Assembly (NCBI RefSeq): GCF_001742185.1
Contig: NZ_CP015750.1
Location: 4,092,001 to 4,156,000, forward strand
Length of the DNA stretch: 64,000 bases
Source of the DNA: Pectobacterium wasabiae CFBP 3304
Lineage (GTDB): Bacteria > Pseudomonadota > Gammaproteobacteria > Enterobacterales > Enterobacteriaceae
Direction of reading: 5' to 3'
Both the position numbers and the translations under genes were made by a program. Each line of letters starts with the position of its first letter. The stretch's first letter is position 1. The notes beneath the pieces were generated by a model, which worked only from the letters and a program-made list of their open reading frames with translations, did no database searches and was not told the origin of the DNA. Of the stretch, positions 17,129-26,177 are shown in pieces.

Positions 17129-19807
17129 TTAGTGTGCGGCTTTCTTACTGGTTTTGGCGGCTTTTACTACGGGTGGTTCAATCGCTTCTGTTTTTACATC
17201 TTCGGAAAACTTACGACCATAGTAAGTATCCATCAGAATTTGTTTCAATTCGGAAATCAGCGGATAGCGCGGGTTAGCGCCAGTACACTGATCGTCGAAC
17301 GCATCTTCAGACAACTTATCGACCTTCGCCAGGAAATCGGCTTCCTGTACGCCAGCGTCACGGATGGACGTCGGGATCCCCAACTCAGTCTTTATTTCTT
17401 CCAACCAGTTCAGCAATTTCTCGATTTTCTGCGCGGTACGATCGCTGGGGGCTGTCAAGCGCAGGTGGTCAGCGACTTCCGCGTAACGACGGCGAGCCTG
17501 AGGGCGGTCATACTGGCTGAACGTCGTCTGCTTGGTCGGGTTGTCGTTCGCGTTATAGCGAATCACGTTTGAGATTAGTAGGGCGTTTGCCAGACCGTGC
17601 GGAATATGGAACTCCGAGCCTAACTTGTGCGCCATTGAGTGACAGACGCCGAGGAAGGCGTTGGCAAATGCGATACCTGCAATCGTTGCGGCGTTATGCA
17701 CGCGTTCACGGGCAACCGGGTTTTTGGCTCCGTCACGGTAGCTGTCTGGCAGATTCTCTTTTAGTAACTTCAACGCTTGTAGCGCCTGTCCGTCCGAATA
17801 TTCGTTTGCCAGCACGGAAACATAGGCTTCCAGTGAGTGCGTTACGGCATCGAGCCCACCAAATGCACACAGCGATTTCGGCATGTTCATTACCAGGTTA
17901 GCATCAACAATCGCCATATCTGGCGTCAGCGCATAGTCTGCCAACGGATATTTCTGCCCGGTTGCATCGTCCGTCACTACGGCAAACGGCGTAACCTCGG
18001 AACCCGTACCGGATGTGGTGGTTATCGCCACCATTTTGGCTTTGACGCCCATTTTCGGGAACTTGTAGATACGTTTACGGATATCCATAAAGCGCAGTGC
18101 CAACTCTTCGAAGTGCGTTGTCGGGTGTTCATACATTACCCACATGATCTTCGCCGCATCCATTGGCGAGCCGCCGCCCAGCGCAATAATCACATCTGGC
18201 TTGAAGGAGTGCATTTGCTCTGCACCTTTACGCACGATGCTCAGTGTCGGATCGGCCTCAACTTCAAAGAAAACCTTGGTTTCCAGTCCGTGATGTTTCA
18301 GTACGGACGTGACCTGATCGACATAACCGTTGTTGAACAGGAAACGGTCGGTCACGATAAATGCACGTTTTGCACCATCGGAGGCGACTTCTTCAAGTGC
18401 GATTGGCAGTGAGCCGCGACGGAAATAAATAGACTTGGGAAGTTTATGCCACAACATATTCTCTGCTCGCTTGGCTACCGTTTTCTTGTTGATCAAGTGC
18501 TTCGGACCGACGTTTTCGGAGATGGAGTTTCCGCCCCAGGAGCCGCAGCCCAGCGTCAGAGACGGCGCGAGTTTGAAGTTGTAGAGATCGCCGATACCGC
18601 CCTGAGAAGCCGGAGTATTAATCAGGATGCGTGCCGTTTTCATCATATTACCGAAATGATTTACGCGTTCTGGCTGATTGTCCTGATCGGTATATAGGCA
18701 GGATGTGTGACCGATGCCACCCATTGCTACCAGTTTTTCCGCTTTAATGACGGCGTCGTTGAAGTCTTTCGCACGGTACATCGCCAGTGTCGGAGACAGT
18801 TTTTCATGGGCAAACGGCTCGGATTCATCGACGGCCGTTACTTCACCGATCAGCACTTTGGTGTTTGCTGGGACGGTGATGCCTGCCATTTCTGCGATTT
18901 TCGGTGCTGGTTGGCCCACAATGTCGGCATTCAATGAACCGTTTTTTAGCAGAATGCCCTGTACGGCATGAAGTTCTTTGCCTTTCAGCATGTAGCCGCC
19001 GTGGGTAGCAAAACGCTCACGCACGGCATCATAGGCACTGTCTACCACGATGACAGACTGCTCGGACGCACAAATGACACCGTTATCGAAGGTTTTCGAC
19101 ATCAAAATAGAGGCGACGGCGCGCTTGATGTCCGCGGTTTCGTCAACGACAACGGGGGTGTTACCGGCACCTACGCCGATTGCTGGTTTACCTGAGCTGT
19201 ACGCGGCCTTCACCATACCTGGGCCACCAGTAGCCAGAATCAGGTTGATATCCGGGTGGTGCATCAGTTGGTTAGACAACTCGACAGAAGGCTGGTCAAT
19301 CCAGCCGATGATATCTTTCGGTGCGCCTGCGGCAATCGCCGCTTGCAGCACAATATCTGCTGCTTTATTGGTCGCGTTTTTTGCACGCGGATGAGGAGAG
19401 AAGATAATTCCGTTACGGGTCTTCAGGCTGATCAGCGCTTTAAAAATCGCGGTAGAAGTGGGGTTGGTGGTGGGAACAATACCGCAAATCAGGCCAATAG
19501 GCTCTGCAATGGTGATGGTACCGAAAGTGTCATCAGTAGAGAGGATGCCGCAGGTTTTTTCATCCTGATAGGCGTTATAAATGTATTCAGATGCGAAGTG
19601 GTTTTTGATGACTTTATCTTCCACGATCCCCATGCCAGATTCGGCAACCGCCATTTTTGCCAGCGGGATACGGGCATCCGATGCAGCGAGTGCGGCAGCG
19701 CGGAAGATCTTATCTACTTGTTCCTGAGTGTAAGTGGCAAATTCCTGCTGTGCCTTTCTTACTCTTTCGACCAATGCGTTAAGTTCAGCAACGTTGGTTA
19801 CGGCCAT
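17129..19807 (-). CDS. adhE: Bifunctional acetaldehyde-CoA / alcohol dehydrogenase
   Basis: Converts acetyl-CoA to ethanol via acetaldehyde, re-oxidising two NADH in fermentation; the family forms filaments (spirosomes). The 892-residue fusion has an N-terminal aldehyde dehydrogenase (about 1-440, nucleophile Cys246 in NGVICASEQ) and a C-terminal iron-dependent alcohol dehydrogenase (about 450-870) with ALGGGSPMDAAK, GTGSEVTPFAV and the metal-ligand histidine regions FLGVCHSMAHKLG and FHIPHG. E. coli AdhE is 891. AGGAGAG precedes the ATG. Sequence is complete with no frameshift. Confidence 0.98.
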   Translation of the reverse strand: MAVTNVAELNALVERVRKAQQEFATYTQEQVDKIFRAAALAASDARIPLAKMAVAESGMGIVEDKVIKNHFASEYIYNAYQDEKTCGILSTDDTFGTITIAEPIGLICGIVPTTNPTSTAIFKALISLKTRNGIIFSPHPRAKNATNKAADIVLQAAIAAGAPKDIIGWIDQPSVELSNQLMHHPDINLILATGGPGMVKAAYSSGKPAIGVGAGNTPVVVDETADIKRAVASILMSKTFDNGVICASEQSVIVVDSAYDAVRERFATHGGYMLKGKELHAVQGILLKNGSLNADIVGQPAPKIAEMAGITVPANTKVLIGEVTAVDESEPFAHEKLSPTLAMYRAKDFNDAVIKAEKLVAMGGIGHTSCLYTDQDNQPERVNHFGNMMKTARILINTPASQGGIGDLYNFKLAPSLTLGCGSWGGNSISENVGPKHLINKKTVAKRAENMLWHKLPKSIYFRRGSLPIALEEVASDGAKRAFIVTDRFLFNNGYVDQVTSVLKHHGLETKVFFEVEADPTLSIVRKGAEQMHSFKPDVIIALGGGSPMDAAKIMWVMYEHPTTHFEELALRFMDIRKRIYKFPKMGVKAKMVAITTTSGTGSEVTPFAVVTDDATGQKYPLADYALTPDMAIVDANLVMNMPKSLCAFGGLDAVTHSLEAYVSVLANEYSDGQALQALKLLKENLPDSYRDGAKNPVARERVHNAATIAGIAFANAFLGVCHSMAHKLGSEFHIPHGLANALLISNVIRYNANDNPTKQTTFSQYDRPQARRRYAEVADHLRLTAPSDRTAQKIEKLLNWLEEIKTELGIPTSIRDAGVQEADFLAKVDKLSEDAFDDQCTGANPRYPLISELKQILMDTYYGRKFSEDVKTEAIEPPVVKAAKTSKKAAH

Positions 19808-20804
19808 AATGCTCTCCTGATAAATGTTAAACTCTTTCAGTCAATGGTTCGCCGGATAGAACAGTATAGATAAACGAGAAGAGGGCGTTTCCGTTACCTT
19901 GCTATTCTTTTCTGCCTATTTCACATCAATTGACTCAAAGAGCTTGTCAGTTACGGTTATAGTGCGATCGCTGTTTTTTAAAATACTGTAATCGCTGATA
20001 TCGTAAATTTTTAAAATATTGTTTTGAAAATACGTAAAAATTAATATTATTTGCGCATTCATTACCGCATGGAATGAGCATACCCATTTGTGGGTGCTTT
20101 TTTTGTGATCAATATCGAATTTTCTTTAAGCTGACACCATTCAGCACGCTGGTGTTGATAGTGACTATCATTAATGAAGTATGACCAGAGATTTTCCTAC
20201 CCAGAATGGGGCGGTAAGAGACGGTTGTGGCGTCAATACTGAGAGTTAGCCGTTCGCATAAAACGTAGTCGTATAAATAGTGCTTATATCTTAATCGAAT
20301 GCGTCATTTTGCACGCAGTCAATAGCAGAGAAATGGAGGGCTAATATCGAGCTTTGTTAGTAATAAAATTGTTAAAATAATAACATTTCGGTCAGATAAT
20401 GACGAGGACAGGTAAGCTCTTGTCATCATTTTTGTGCTGTTAAAACGATGAAATTCACTACGATGTTTTTTTGCTCAAAATCTATAAATTGCTGAATATT
20501 TAAAAAATACTTGAAAATAAAAACAAAAAACATTGATTATCATGGGGTTAAATATTGCTTCGGCGTGTTGTGATGAAATTTTATCGGACCGTGGTGAAGA
20601 AAATTAAGCAACATCAATGTAAAAATATTGGCGAATGTGTCTGCTTTTGATAGCTTCGAGTGTCGACCTATTATTCTTTATGTATTCATAAAATAATCTT
20701 ATGATTTATTTGAATAATGGGCGTTCTTTTCTGCTCTATGTTGATGACGATCTTTATGCATAGAATCCGGTATGGCGTTGTATCAAGACAGGGGCGTTTA
20801 TAAA
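19808..20804. other. 997-bp non-coding region between adhE and oppA1
   Basis: Unusually long, AT-rich divergent gap. E. coli has ychE between these genes; nothing equivalent is here. I see a terminator-like hairpin at 20077-20104, a short hairpin ACACCA (20134-20139)/TGGTGT (20150-20155), and long A/T tracts near 20500-20560 that could be H-NS or Lrp targets. No conserved protein is encoded. It must contain the adhE and opp promoters, which I cannot place with confidence. Confidence 0.6.
20077..20104 (+). terminator. Orphan intrinsic terminator upstream of oppA1
   Basis: An imperfect stem around ACCCATTTGTGGGT, extended by AGCA/TGCT, is followed by seven T residues on the + strand. No + strand gene ends here: adhE points the other way. 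A possible promoter (TTTTGA at about 20023 and TATTAT 17 bases later) would give only a ~50-base RNA. It may mark the 3' end of a small RNA or an attenuated opp leader. Confidence 0.45.
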
Positions 20805-22442
20805 GTGAAAACTCGCAAAACAAAACGATGCTTTGTTACCAGTATGATTGCCACAGCAGTGATGGCGTCATGCGTGAATGTCCAGGCTGCTAATGTACCC
20901 GCTGGTGTTGAGCTGGCGAAAGAACAGGTTCTGGTGAGAAACAATGGCGCTGAAGTGTCATCGCTGGACCCAAATAAAATAGAAGGTACACCGGAATCCA
21001 ATGTTGCGCGCGATCTCTATGAAGGGTTGGTGATTTCCGATCCTGATGGACACCCGATTCCTGGCGTGGCTGAGCGTTGGGAAAGCAGCGACTTTAAAGT
21101 CTGGACGTTCCATTTACGCAAAAATGCCAAGTGGTCAAATGGCGAACCCGTTACCGCCCAGGATTTTGTTTATAGTTGGCAACGTCTGGCCGATCCGAAA
21201 ACCGTTTCCCCTTATGCCAGCTATTTGCAATATGGTCATCTGTTGAATATTGATGACATTATTGCCAGCAAAAAATCGCCTGATACGCTGGGCGTAAAAG
21301 CACTCGACGACCATACGTTGGAAGTCACATTAAGTGAACCGATCCCTTACTTTTATAAATTACTGAATCACTCGTCCATGTCCCCGGTAAATAAAGCTGC
21401 GGTGGAGAAATTTGGTGATAAATGGACCCAGCCGGAAAACTGGGTGGGAAATGGCGCTTATCGTCTTAAATCTTGGGTCGTGAATGAGAAATTGGTGCTG
21501 GAGCGTAATACCCAATATTGGGATAACGCCAAGACCGTGATTAATCAGGTCACCTATCTGCCGATTGCGTCTGAAGTGACGGATGTTAACCGTTACCGCG
21601 CGGGTGAAATTGATGTCACCCATAATAAATTACCGATCGAACTATTCCAGAAGCTAAAAAAAGAAATCCCACAAGAAATTAACATCGATCCCTACCTCTG
21701 CACCTATTATTACGAAATCAATAACCAGAAACCGCCCTTTAACGATGTACGGGTGCGTACTGCGCTGCGCATGGGGCTTGATCAGGACATATTAACCAAT
21801 AAAGTTAAAAATCAGGGTGATATTCCGGCCTATGGCTATATCCCTCCTTTTACCGACGGTCTGAAAGCGCATACGCCAGAATGGTTTACCTGGCCGCAGG
21901 CGAAACGTAATGAAGAAGCAAAAAAATTGCTGGCGCAAGCGGGCTATACGGCAGAGAAACCGCTGACGTTTAATTTGCTCTATAACTCGTCAGATTTACA
22001 TAAAAAGCTGGCCATTGCGGCGGCATCGGTCTGGAAACAGAATCTGGGTGTCAACGCAAAGTTGGAGAATCAGGAGTGGAAAACCTATCTCAGCACGCGT
22101 CATCAAGGGGGATATGATGTCGCCCGAGCCGGATGGTGTGCAGACTATAACGAACCGACGTCGTTCTTGAATAGTATGTTGTCAGACAGTAGCAACAATA
22201 CGGGTCATTATAAGAGCGCAGCATTTGACAAACTGATGGCACAAGCTGTTCAGGCGAAAACGGATGAAGAACGTGCGCAGGTTTACCAGCAGGCGGAATC
22301 ACAGTTGGATAATGATGCCGTCATCGTGCCGGTCTATTACTACGTGAATACCCGGTTGATCAAACCTTATGTCGGCGGTATTACAGGTAAAGACCCGTTG
22401 GATAACATACGGGTGAAAGATCTCTATATCATTAAGCATTAA
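20805..22442 (+). CDS. oppA: Periplasmic oligopeptide-binding protein OppA, copy 1
   Basis: Solute receptor of the OppABCDF importer, binding di- to pentapeptides in the periplasm. About 545 residues: signal peptide (KTRKTKRCF, hydrophobic core, cut near VQA-AN), then the SBP family 5 fold with RNNGAEVSSLDPNKIEG and LCTYYYEINNQKPPFNDVR. I prefer the GTG at 20805 (AGGGG ten bases upstream), which matches copy 2 in length; an ATG at 20772 adds 11 residues with a poor ribosome site. Unlike copy 2 it keeps Cys residues in the signal region (RCF, ASCVN). Highly similar to copy 2, so a tandem duplication. Confidence 0.92.
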   Translation: MKTRKTKRCFVTSMIATAVMASCVNVQAANVPAGVELAKEQVLVRNNGAEVSSLDPNKIEGTPESNVARDLYEGLVISDPDGHPIPGVAERWESSDFKVWTFHLRKNAKWSNGEPVTAQDFVYSWQRLADPKTVSPYASYLQYGHLLNIDDIIASKKSPDTLGVKALDDHTLEVTLSEPIPYFYKLLNHSSMSPVNKAAVEKFGDKWTQPENWVGNGAYRLKSWVVNEKLVLERNTQYWDNAKTVINQVTYLPIASEVTDVNRYRAGEIDVTHNKLPIELFQKLKKEIPQEINIDPYLCTYYYEINNQKPPFNDVRVRTALRMGLDQDILTNKVKNQGDIPAYGYIPPFTDGLKAHTPEWFTWPQAKRNEEAKKLLAQAGYTAEKPLTFNLLYNSSDLHKKLAIAAASVWKQNLGVNAKLENQEWKTYLSTRHQGGYDVARAGWCADYNEPTSFLNSMLSDSSNNTGHYKSAAFDKLMAQAVQAKTDEERAQVYQQAESQLDNDAVIVPVYYYVNTRLIKPYVGGITGKDPLDNIRVKDLYIIKH

Positions 22443-22515
22443 TCCGCTGCTGTTTACGGTTTGATGCAAATGAAGTGAGCGAGCAGCGATTAATTTGGTG
22501 TTTACTCTATGCTTA

Positions 22516-22540
22516 CCCATTCCCACTGTATAGGAATGGG
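22516..22540 (+). terminator. Hairpin between the two oppA genes
   Basis: CCCATTCC (22516-22523) pairs exactly with GGAATGGG (22533-22540). A T-run (GTTTTT) occurs only about 20 bases later, so it is either a weak terminator or an mRNA-stabilising structure at the 3' end of oppA1. Confidence 0.45.
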
Positions 22541-22612
22541 CGTGAGTTGAATCGATTAATCGTTTTTCTCACAGGGCATTAATTCAGGAACCGTGTAGGT
22601 ATCACTCACACG

Positions 22613-22627
22613 ACAACATTACAGGAG
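22613..22627 (+). promoter_or_regulatory. Probable GcvB small-RNA target overlapping the oppA2 ribosome site
   Basis: The leader reads CACACGACAACATTACAGGAG just before the ATG at 22634. ACAACATT (22613-22620) matches the CACAACAU-type sequence that GcvB's G/U-rich R1 region recognises in E. coli and Salmonella peptide-uptake mRNAs, including oppA. It adjoins the Shine-Dalgarno AGGAG (22623-22627). The oppA1 leader has no such segment. The gcvB gene itself is not in this window, so the role is inferred. Confidence 0.55.
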
Positions 22628-22633
22628 AAAATA

Positions 22634-24271
22634 ATGACACACATCACAACTAAAAAAAGAATAGCGGCCGCTATTATCGCGGCATTGAGTAGTACGATGG
22701 CTGTTTCTGCCTTCGCCGCGGCCGTTCCCGCTGGCGTTCAGTTAGCAGAAAAACAGGAATTGGTTCGTAACAATGGCGCGGAAGTGTCCTCCCTTGATCC
22801 GCATAAAATCGAAGGCGTACCCGAATCCAATGTATCACGCGATCTGCTGGAAGGGCTGGTCATTTCCGACGTTAACGGTAAAACCAGCCCCGGTGTAGCG
22901 GAAAGCTGGGATCACAAAGAGTTTAAAGTGTGGACGTTCCACCTGCGTAAAGATGCCAAATGGTCCAATGGTGAGCCAGTTACCGCGCAAGATTTCGTCT
23001 ACAGTTGGCAGCGTCTGGCCGATCCCAAGACGGCATCGCCTTATTCTAGCTACCTGCAATATGGCCACTTGCTCAATATCGATGACATCATCGCCGGCAA
23101 AAAATCTCCAGATACATTAGGCGTGAAAGCGATCGACGATCATACGTTGGAGGTCACGCTTTCCGAAGCCGTCCCTTACTTCTATAAGTTGCCGGTTTAT
23201 GTCGCGATGTCGCCTGTTAATAAAGCCGTTGTTGAAAAATTCGGCGAAAAATGGACGCAGCCGCAAAACTGGGTCGGTAATGGTGCCTACAAGCTGAAAA
23301 GTTGGATCGTGAACGAAAAACTGGTATTGGAACGCAACCCGCAATATTGGGACAACGCGCATACCGTGATCAATCAGGTGACGTACCTGCCTATTTCTTC
23401 GGAAGTGACTGATGTGAACCGCTACCGCAGCGGTGAAATTGATATGACATACAATCAGTTGCCGATTGAACTCTTTCAAAAATTAAAGAAAGAGATCCCC
23501 GATGAGGTGAAGGTTAACCCGTACCTGTGCACTTATTATTATGAAATTAACAACCAGAAGCCGCCGTTTAACGATGTTCGTGTAAGAACAGCGTTACGCC
23601 TGGGCATAAGTCAGGATATTCTGACCAATAAAGTGAAAAATCAGGGTGATATTCCAGCCTATGGTTTTGTACCGCCGTATATCGATGGTTTCAAAGCAGA
23701 AACACCAGAATGGTTCACCTGGTCACAGGAAAAACGTAACGCAGAAGCGAAAAAACTGCTGGCGGAAGCCGGGTACACCGCAGAAAAACCACTGACGTTT
23801 AATTTGCTCTATAACACATCCGATTTGCATAAAAAGATGGCGATTGCCGCATCCTCTATCTGGAAGCAAAATATCGGTGTGGATGTGAAGCTGGAAAATC
23901 AGGAATGGAAAACGTTCCTTAGCTCTCGCCAGCAGGGAACGCAAGATCTGGCGCGTGGAGGGTGGTGTGCAGATTATAACGAACCGTCTACCTTCCTAAA
24001 CAGTATGCTGTCTGACAGCAGCAATAATAAGTCACACTATAAGAGCAAAGAGTTTGATGCGCTGATCGTGAAATCCTTACAGGTGAAAACCGATGAGGAG
24101 CGCGCCGTTGTTTACCAGCAGGCTGAAGCATTGCTGAATAAAGACGCAGTCATCATACCGGTCTATTACTATGCGAATACCCGTTTGGTGAAGACGTATG
24201 TGGGGGGCTTAACAGGTAAAGATCCCCAGGATAATGTCTACGTGAAAGATCTTTATATCATCAAGCACTAA
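22634..24271 (+). CDS. oppA: Periplasmic oligopeptide-binding protein OppA, copy 2
   Basis: 545-residue peptide receptor; signal peptide MTHITTKKRIAAAIIAAL followed by a hydrophobic core and a likely cut at AFA-A, then the mature start AVPAGVQLAEKQELVRNNG, close to E. coli OppA (543). ATG 22634 has a strong AGGAG nine bases upstream. It shares long blocks with copy 1 (for example LCTYYYEINNQKPPFNDVR and YAdYNEP-type ligand regions) but differs in scattered positions, so the copies could differ in peptide preference. It is the better match to E. coli OppA and directly precedes oppB. Confidence 0.95.
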   Translation: MTHITTKKRIAAAIIAALSSTMAVSAFAAAVPAGVQLAEKQELVRNNGAEVSSLDPHKIEGVPESNVSRDLLEGLVISDVNGKTSPGVAESWDHKEFKVWTFHLRKDAKWSNGEPVTAQDFVYSWQRLADPKTASPYSSYLQYGHLLNIDDIIAGKKSPDTLGVKAIDDHTLEVTLSEAVPYFYKLPVYVAMSPVNKAVVEKFGEKWTQPQNWVGNGAYKLKSWIVNEKLVLERNPQYWDNAHTVINQVTYLPISSEVTDVNRYRSGEIDMTYNQLPIELFQKLKKEIPDEVKVNPYLCTYYYEINNQKPPFNDVRVRTALRLGISQDILTNKVKNQGDIPAYGFVPPYIDGFKAETPEWFTWSQEKRNAEAKKLLAEAGYTAEKPLTFNLLYNTSDLHKKMAIAASSIWKQNIGVDVKLENQEWKTFLSSRQQGTQDLARGGWCADYNEPSTFLNSMLSDSSNNKSHYKSKEFDALIVKSLQVKTDEERAVVYQQAEALLNKDAVIIPVYYYANTRLVKTYVGGLTGKDPQDNVYVKDLYIIKH

Positions 24272-24279
24272 TAATAATG

Positions 24280-24312
24280 GCTGGCGGCACGCAACGATGT
24301 CGCCAGCTTTTT
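24280..24312 (+). terminator. Intercistronic terminator-like hairpin between oppA2 and oppB
   Basis: GCTGGCG (24280-24286) pairs with CGCCAGC (24301-24307) and is followed by TTTTT. The operon continues with oppB 14 bases later, so it would act as a partial terminator or 3' RNase barrier, favouring expression of the binding protein over the membrane components. Confidence 0.75.
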
Positions 24313-24325
24313 ATAGGTACGAGCA

Positions 24326-25246
24326 ATGTTAAAATTTATTCTTCGCCGCTGCTTAGAGGCGATCCCGACACTATTTATTCTGATCACCATCTCATTCTTC
24401 ATGATGCGATTGGCACCCGGCAGCCCCTTTACCGGGGAGCGTAATTTACCGCCGGAAGTGATGGCCAATATTGAGGCCAAATATCATCTGAACGATCCCA
24501 TACTGACGCAGTACGGTAACTATTTACTGCAATTGGTGCAGGGTGATTTCGGTCCTTCTTTTAAATACAAAGACTATTCCGTGAACGATCTGGTCGCGAC
24601 GTCTTTCCCGGTTTCTGCAAAATTAGGGTTTGCGGCATTCATTCTCGCCATTGTTTTTGGTGTGAGCGCTGGTGTGATCGCTGCGCTGAATCAAAATACG
24701 AAATGGGACTACACCGTGATGGGCTTTGCCATGACGGGGGTGGTTATTCCCAGCTTTGTCGTTGCACCGTTATTGGTGCTGATTTTTGCCATTACGCTAC
24801 GTTGGTTGCCCGGCGGTGGCTGGAACGGCGGGGCACCGAAATACATCATTTTACCGATGGTGGCGCTGTCGTTGTCTTATATCGCCAGTATCGCGCGTAT
24901 CACCCGAGGTTCGATGATCGAGGTCTTGCACTCTAACTTTATCCGCACGGCCCGCGCCAAGGGGCTACCGATGCGTCGTATCGTCCTGCGCCATGCGTTA
25001 AAACCCGCATTGCTGCCTGTGCTTTCCTATATGGGGCCAGCATTTGTCGGGATTATTACTGGTTCAATGGTCATTGAAACCATCTTTGGCTTGCCGGGTA
25101 TTGGGCAACTATTTGTGAATGGTGCGCTGAACCGCGATTACTCACTGGTACTGAGCCTGACAATTTTAGTCGGCGGCTTAACCATTTTATTTAATGCGAT
25201 CATTGACGTGCTCTACGCTGTTATCGATCCGAAAATTCGCTATTAA
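24326..25246 (+). CDS. oppB: Oligopeptide ABC transporter permease OppB
   Basis: 306-residue inner-membrane permease, one half of the OppBC channel. It has six predicted helices (first about residues 9-30, RRCLEAIPTLFILITISF), a periplasmic stretch after helix 1, and the EAA coupling loop near residues 205-225 (FIRTARAKGLPMRRIVLRHALKPALLPV), which contacts the ATPases. Same length as E. coli OppB. Operon with oppC 11 bp downstream. Confidence 0.97.
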   Translation: MLKFILRRCLEAIPTLFILITISFFMMRLAPGSPFTGERNLPPEVMANIEAKYHLNDPILTQYGNYLLQLVQGDFGPSFKYKDYSVNDLVATSFPVSAKLGFAAFILAIVFGVSAGVIAALNQNTKWDYTVMGFAMTGVVIPSFVVAPLLVLIFAITLRWLPGGGWNGGAPKYIILPMVALSLSYIASIARITRGSMIEVLHSNFIRTARAKGLPMRRIVLRHALKPALLPVLSYMGPAFVGIITGSMVIETIFGLPGIGQLFVNGALNRDYSLVLSLTILVGGLTILFNAIIDVLYAVIDPKIRY

Positions 25247-25257
25247 TTGGGGGCGCT

Positions 25258-26166
25258 ATGTTTTGGAATCGAAAAAACGTTGAAGCGTTAGAGAACTTCA
25301 CCGAGCAGTCTGAGATTGAAGGGCGCAGCCTGTGGCAAGATGCACGTCTGCGCTTTATCCATAATCGCGCGGCGCTGGCTAGTCTATTCACTCTGGCTGT
25401 GATTACTCTTTTCGTGGTTTTTGCGCCGATGCTGTCTGCATTTGACTACGCCGATACGGATTGGGGAATGATGTCAGCCGCCCCGGATATGACGTCTGGG
25501 CACTATTTCGGCACGGATTCTTCTGGCCGCGACCTGCTGGTTCGCGTTGCCATCGGTGGCCGCGTTTCGCTGATGGTCGGCGTGGCGGCAGCGCTGGTTG
25601 CTGTGATTGTCGGGACGCTGTATGGCGCGATGTCCGGCTATCTGGGAGGGAAAGTGGATTCGGTGATGATGCGTCTGCTGGAGATCCTCAACTCATTCCC
25701 GTTCATGTTCTTCGTTATTCTGCTGGTCACGTTCTTCGGGCAAAACATGCTGCTGATCTTCGTGGCTATCGGCATGGTGTCCTGGCTGGATATGGCGCGT
25801 ATCGTGCGCGGTCAGACGCTGAGTTTGAAACGTAAAGAGTTTATTGAAGCCGCAATGGTTTCCGGTGTCTCCACGCGCGGTATCGTTTTACGTCACATTG
25901 TTCCTAATGTGCTCGGCGTGGTAGTGGTTTATGCCTCTTTGCTGGTGCCAAGCATGATTCTGTTCGAATCCTTCCTGAGCTTCCTCGGTCTGGGAACGCA
26001 AGAGCCGTTAAGCAGTTGGGGCGCTTTGCTGAATGATGGTGCGAACTCAATGGAAGTGTCGCCGTGGTTACTGTTCTATCCGGCGGCGTTTCTGGTTGTC
26101 ACGCTGTTTTGTTTTAACTTTATCGGCGATGGCCTGCGTGATGCCCTCGACCCGAAAGATCGCTGA
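25258..26166 (+). CDS. oppC: Oligopeptide ABC transporter permease OppC
   Basis: 302-residue partner permease of OppB. An N-terminal cytoplasmic segment (about 1-38) precedes the first helix; the DPP/OPP permease domain covers about 95-300 with five further helices, YFGTDSSGRDLLVRV near residue 83 and the EAA coupling loop EFIEAAMVSGVSTRGIVLRHIVPNV. E. coli OppC is also 302. Eleven bases separate it from oppD. Confidence 0.97.
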   Translation: MFWNRKNVEALENFTEQSEIEGRSLWQDARLRFIHNRAALASLFTLAVITLFVVFAPMLSAFDYADTDWGMMSAAPDMTSGHYFGTDSSGRDLLVRVAIGGRVSLMVGVAAALVAVIVGTLYGAMSGYLGGKVDSVMMRLLEILNSFPFMFFVILLVTFFGQNMLLIFVAIGMVSWLDMARIVRGQTLSLKRKEFIEAAMVSGVSTRGIVLRHIVPNVLGVVVVYASLLVPSMILFESFLSFLGLGTQEPLSSWGALLNDGANSMEVSPWLLFYPAAFLVVTLFCFNFIGDGLRDALDPKDR

Positions 26167-26177
26167 GGAGTACCAAC

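Noticed and set aside
20772..20804. ATG at 20772 as the oppA1 start
   Set aside because: No ribosome site precedes it and it puts an unusual charged extension before the signal peptide; GTG 20805 has AGGGG and matches copy 2.
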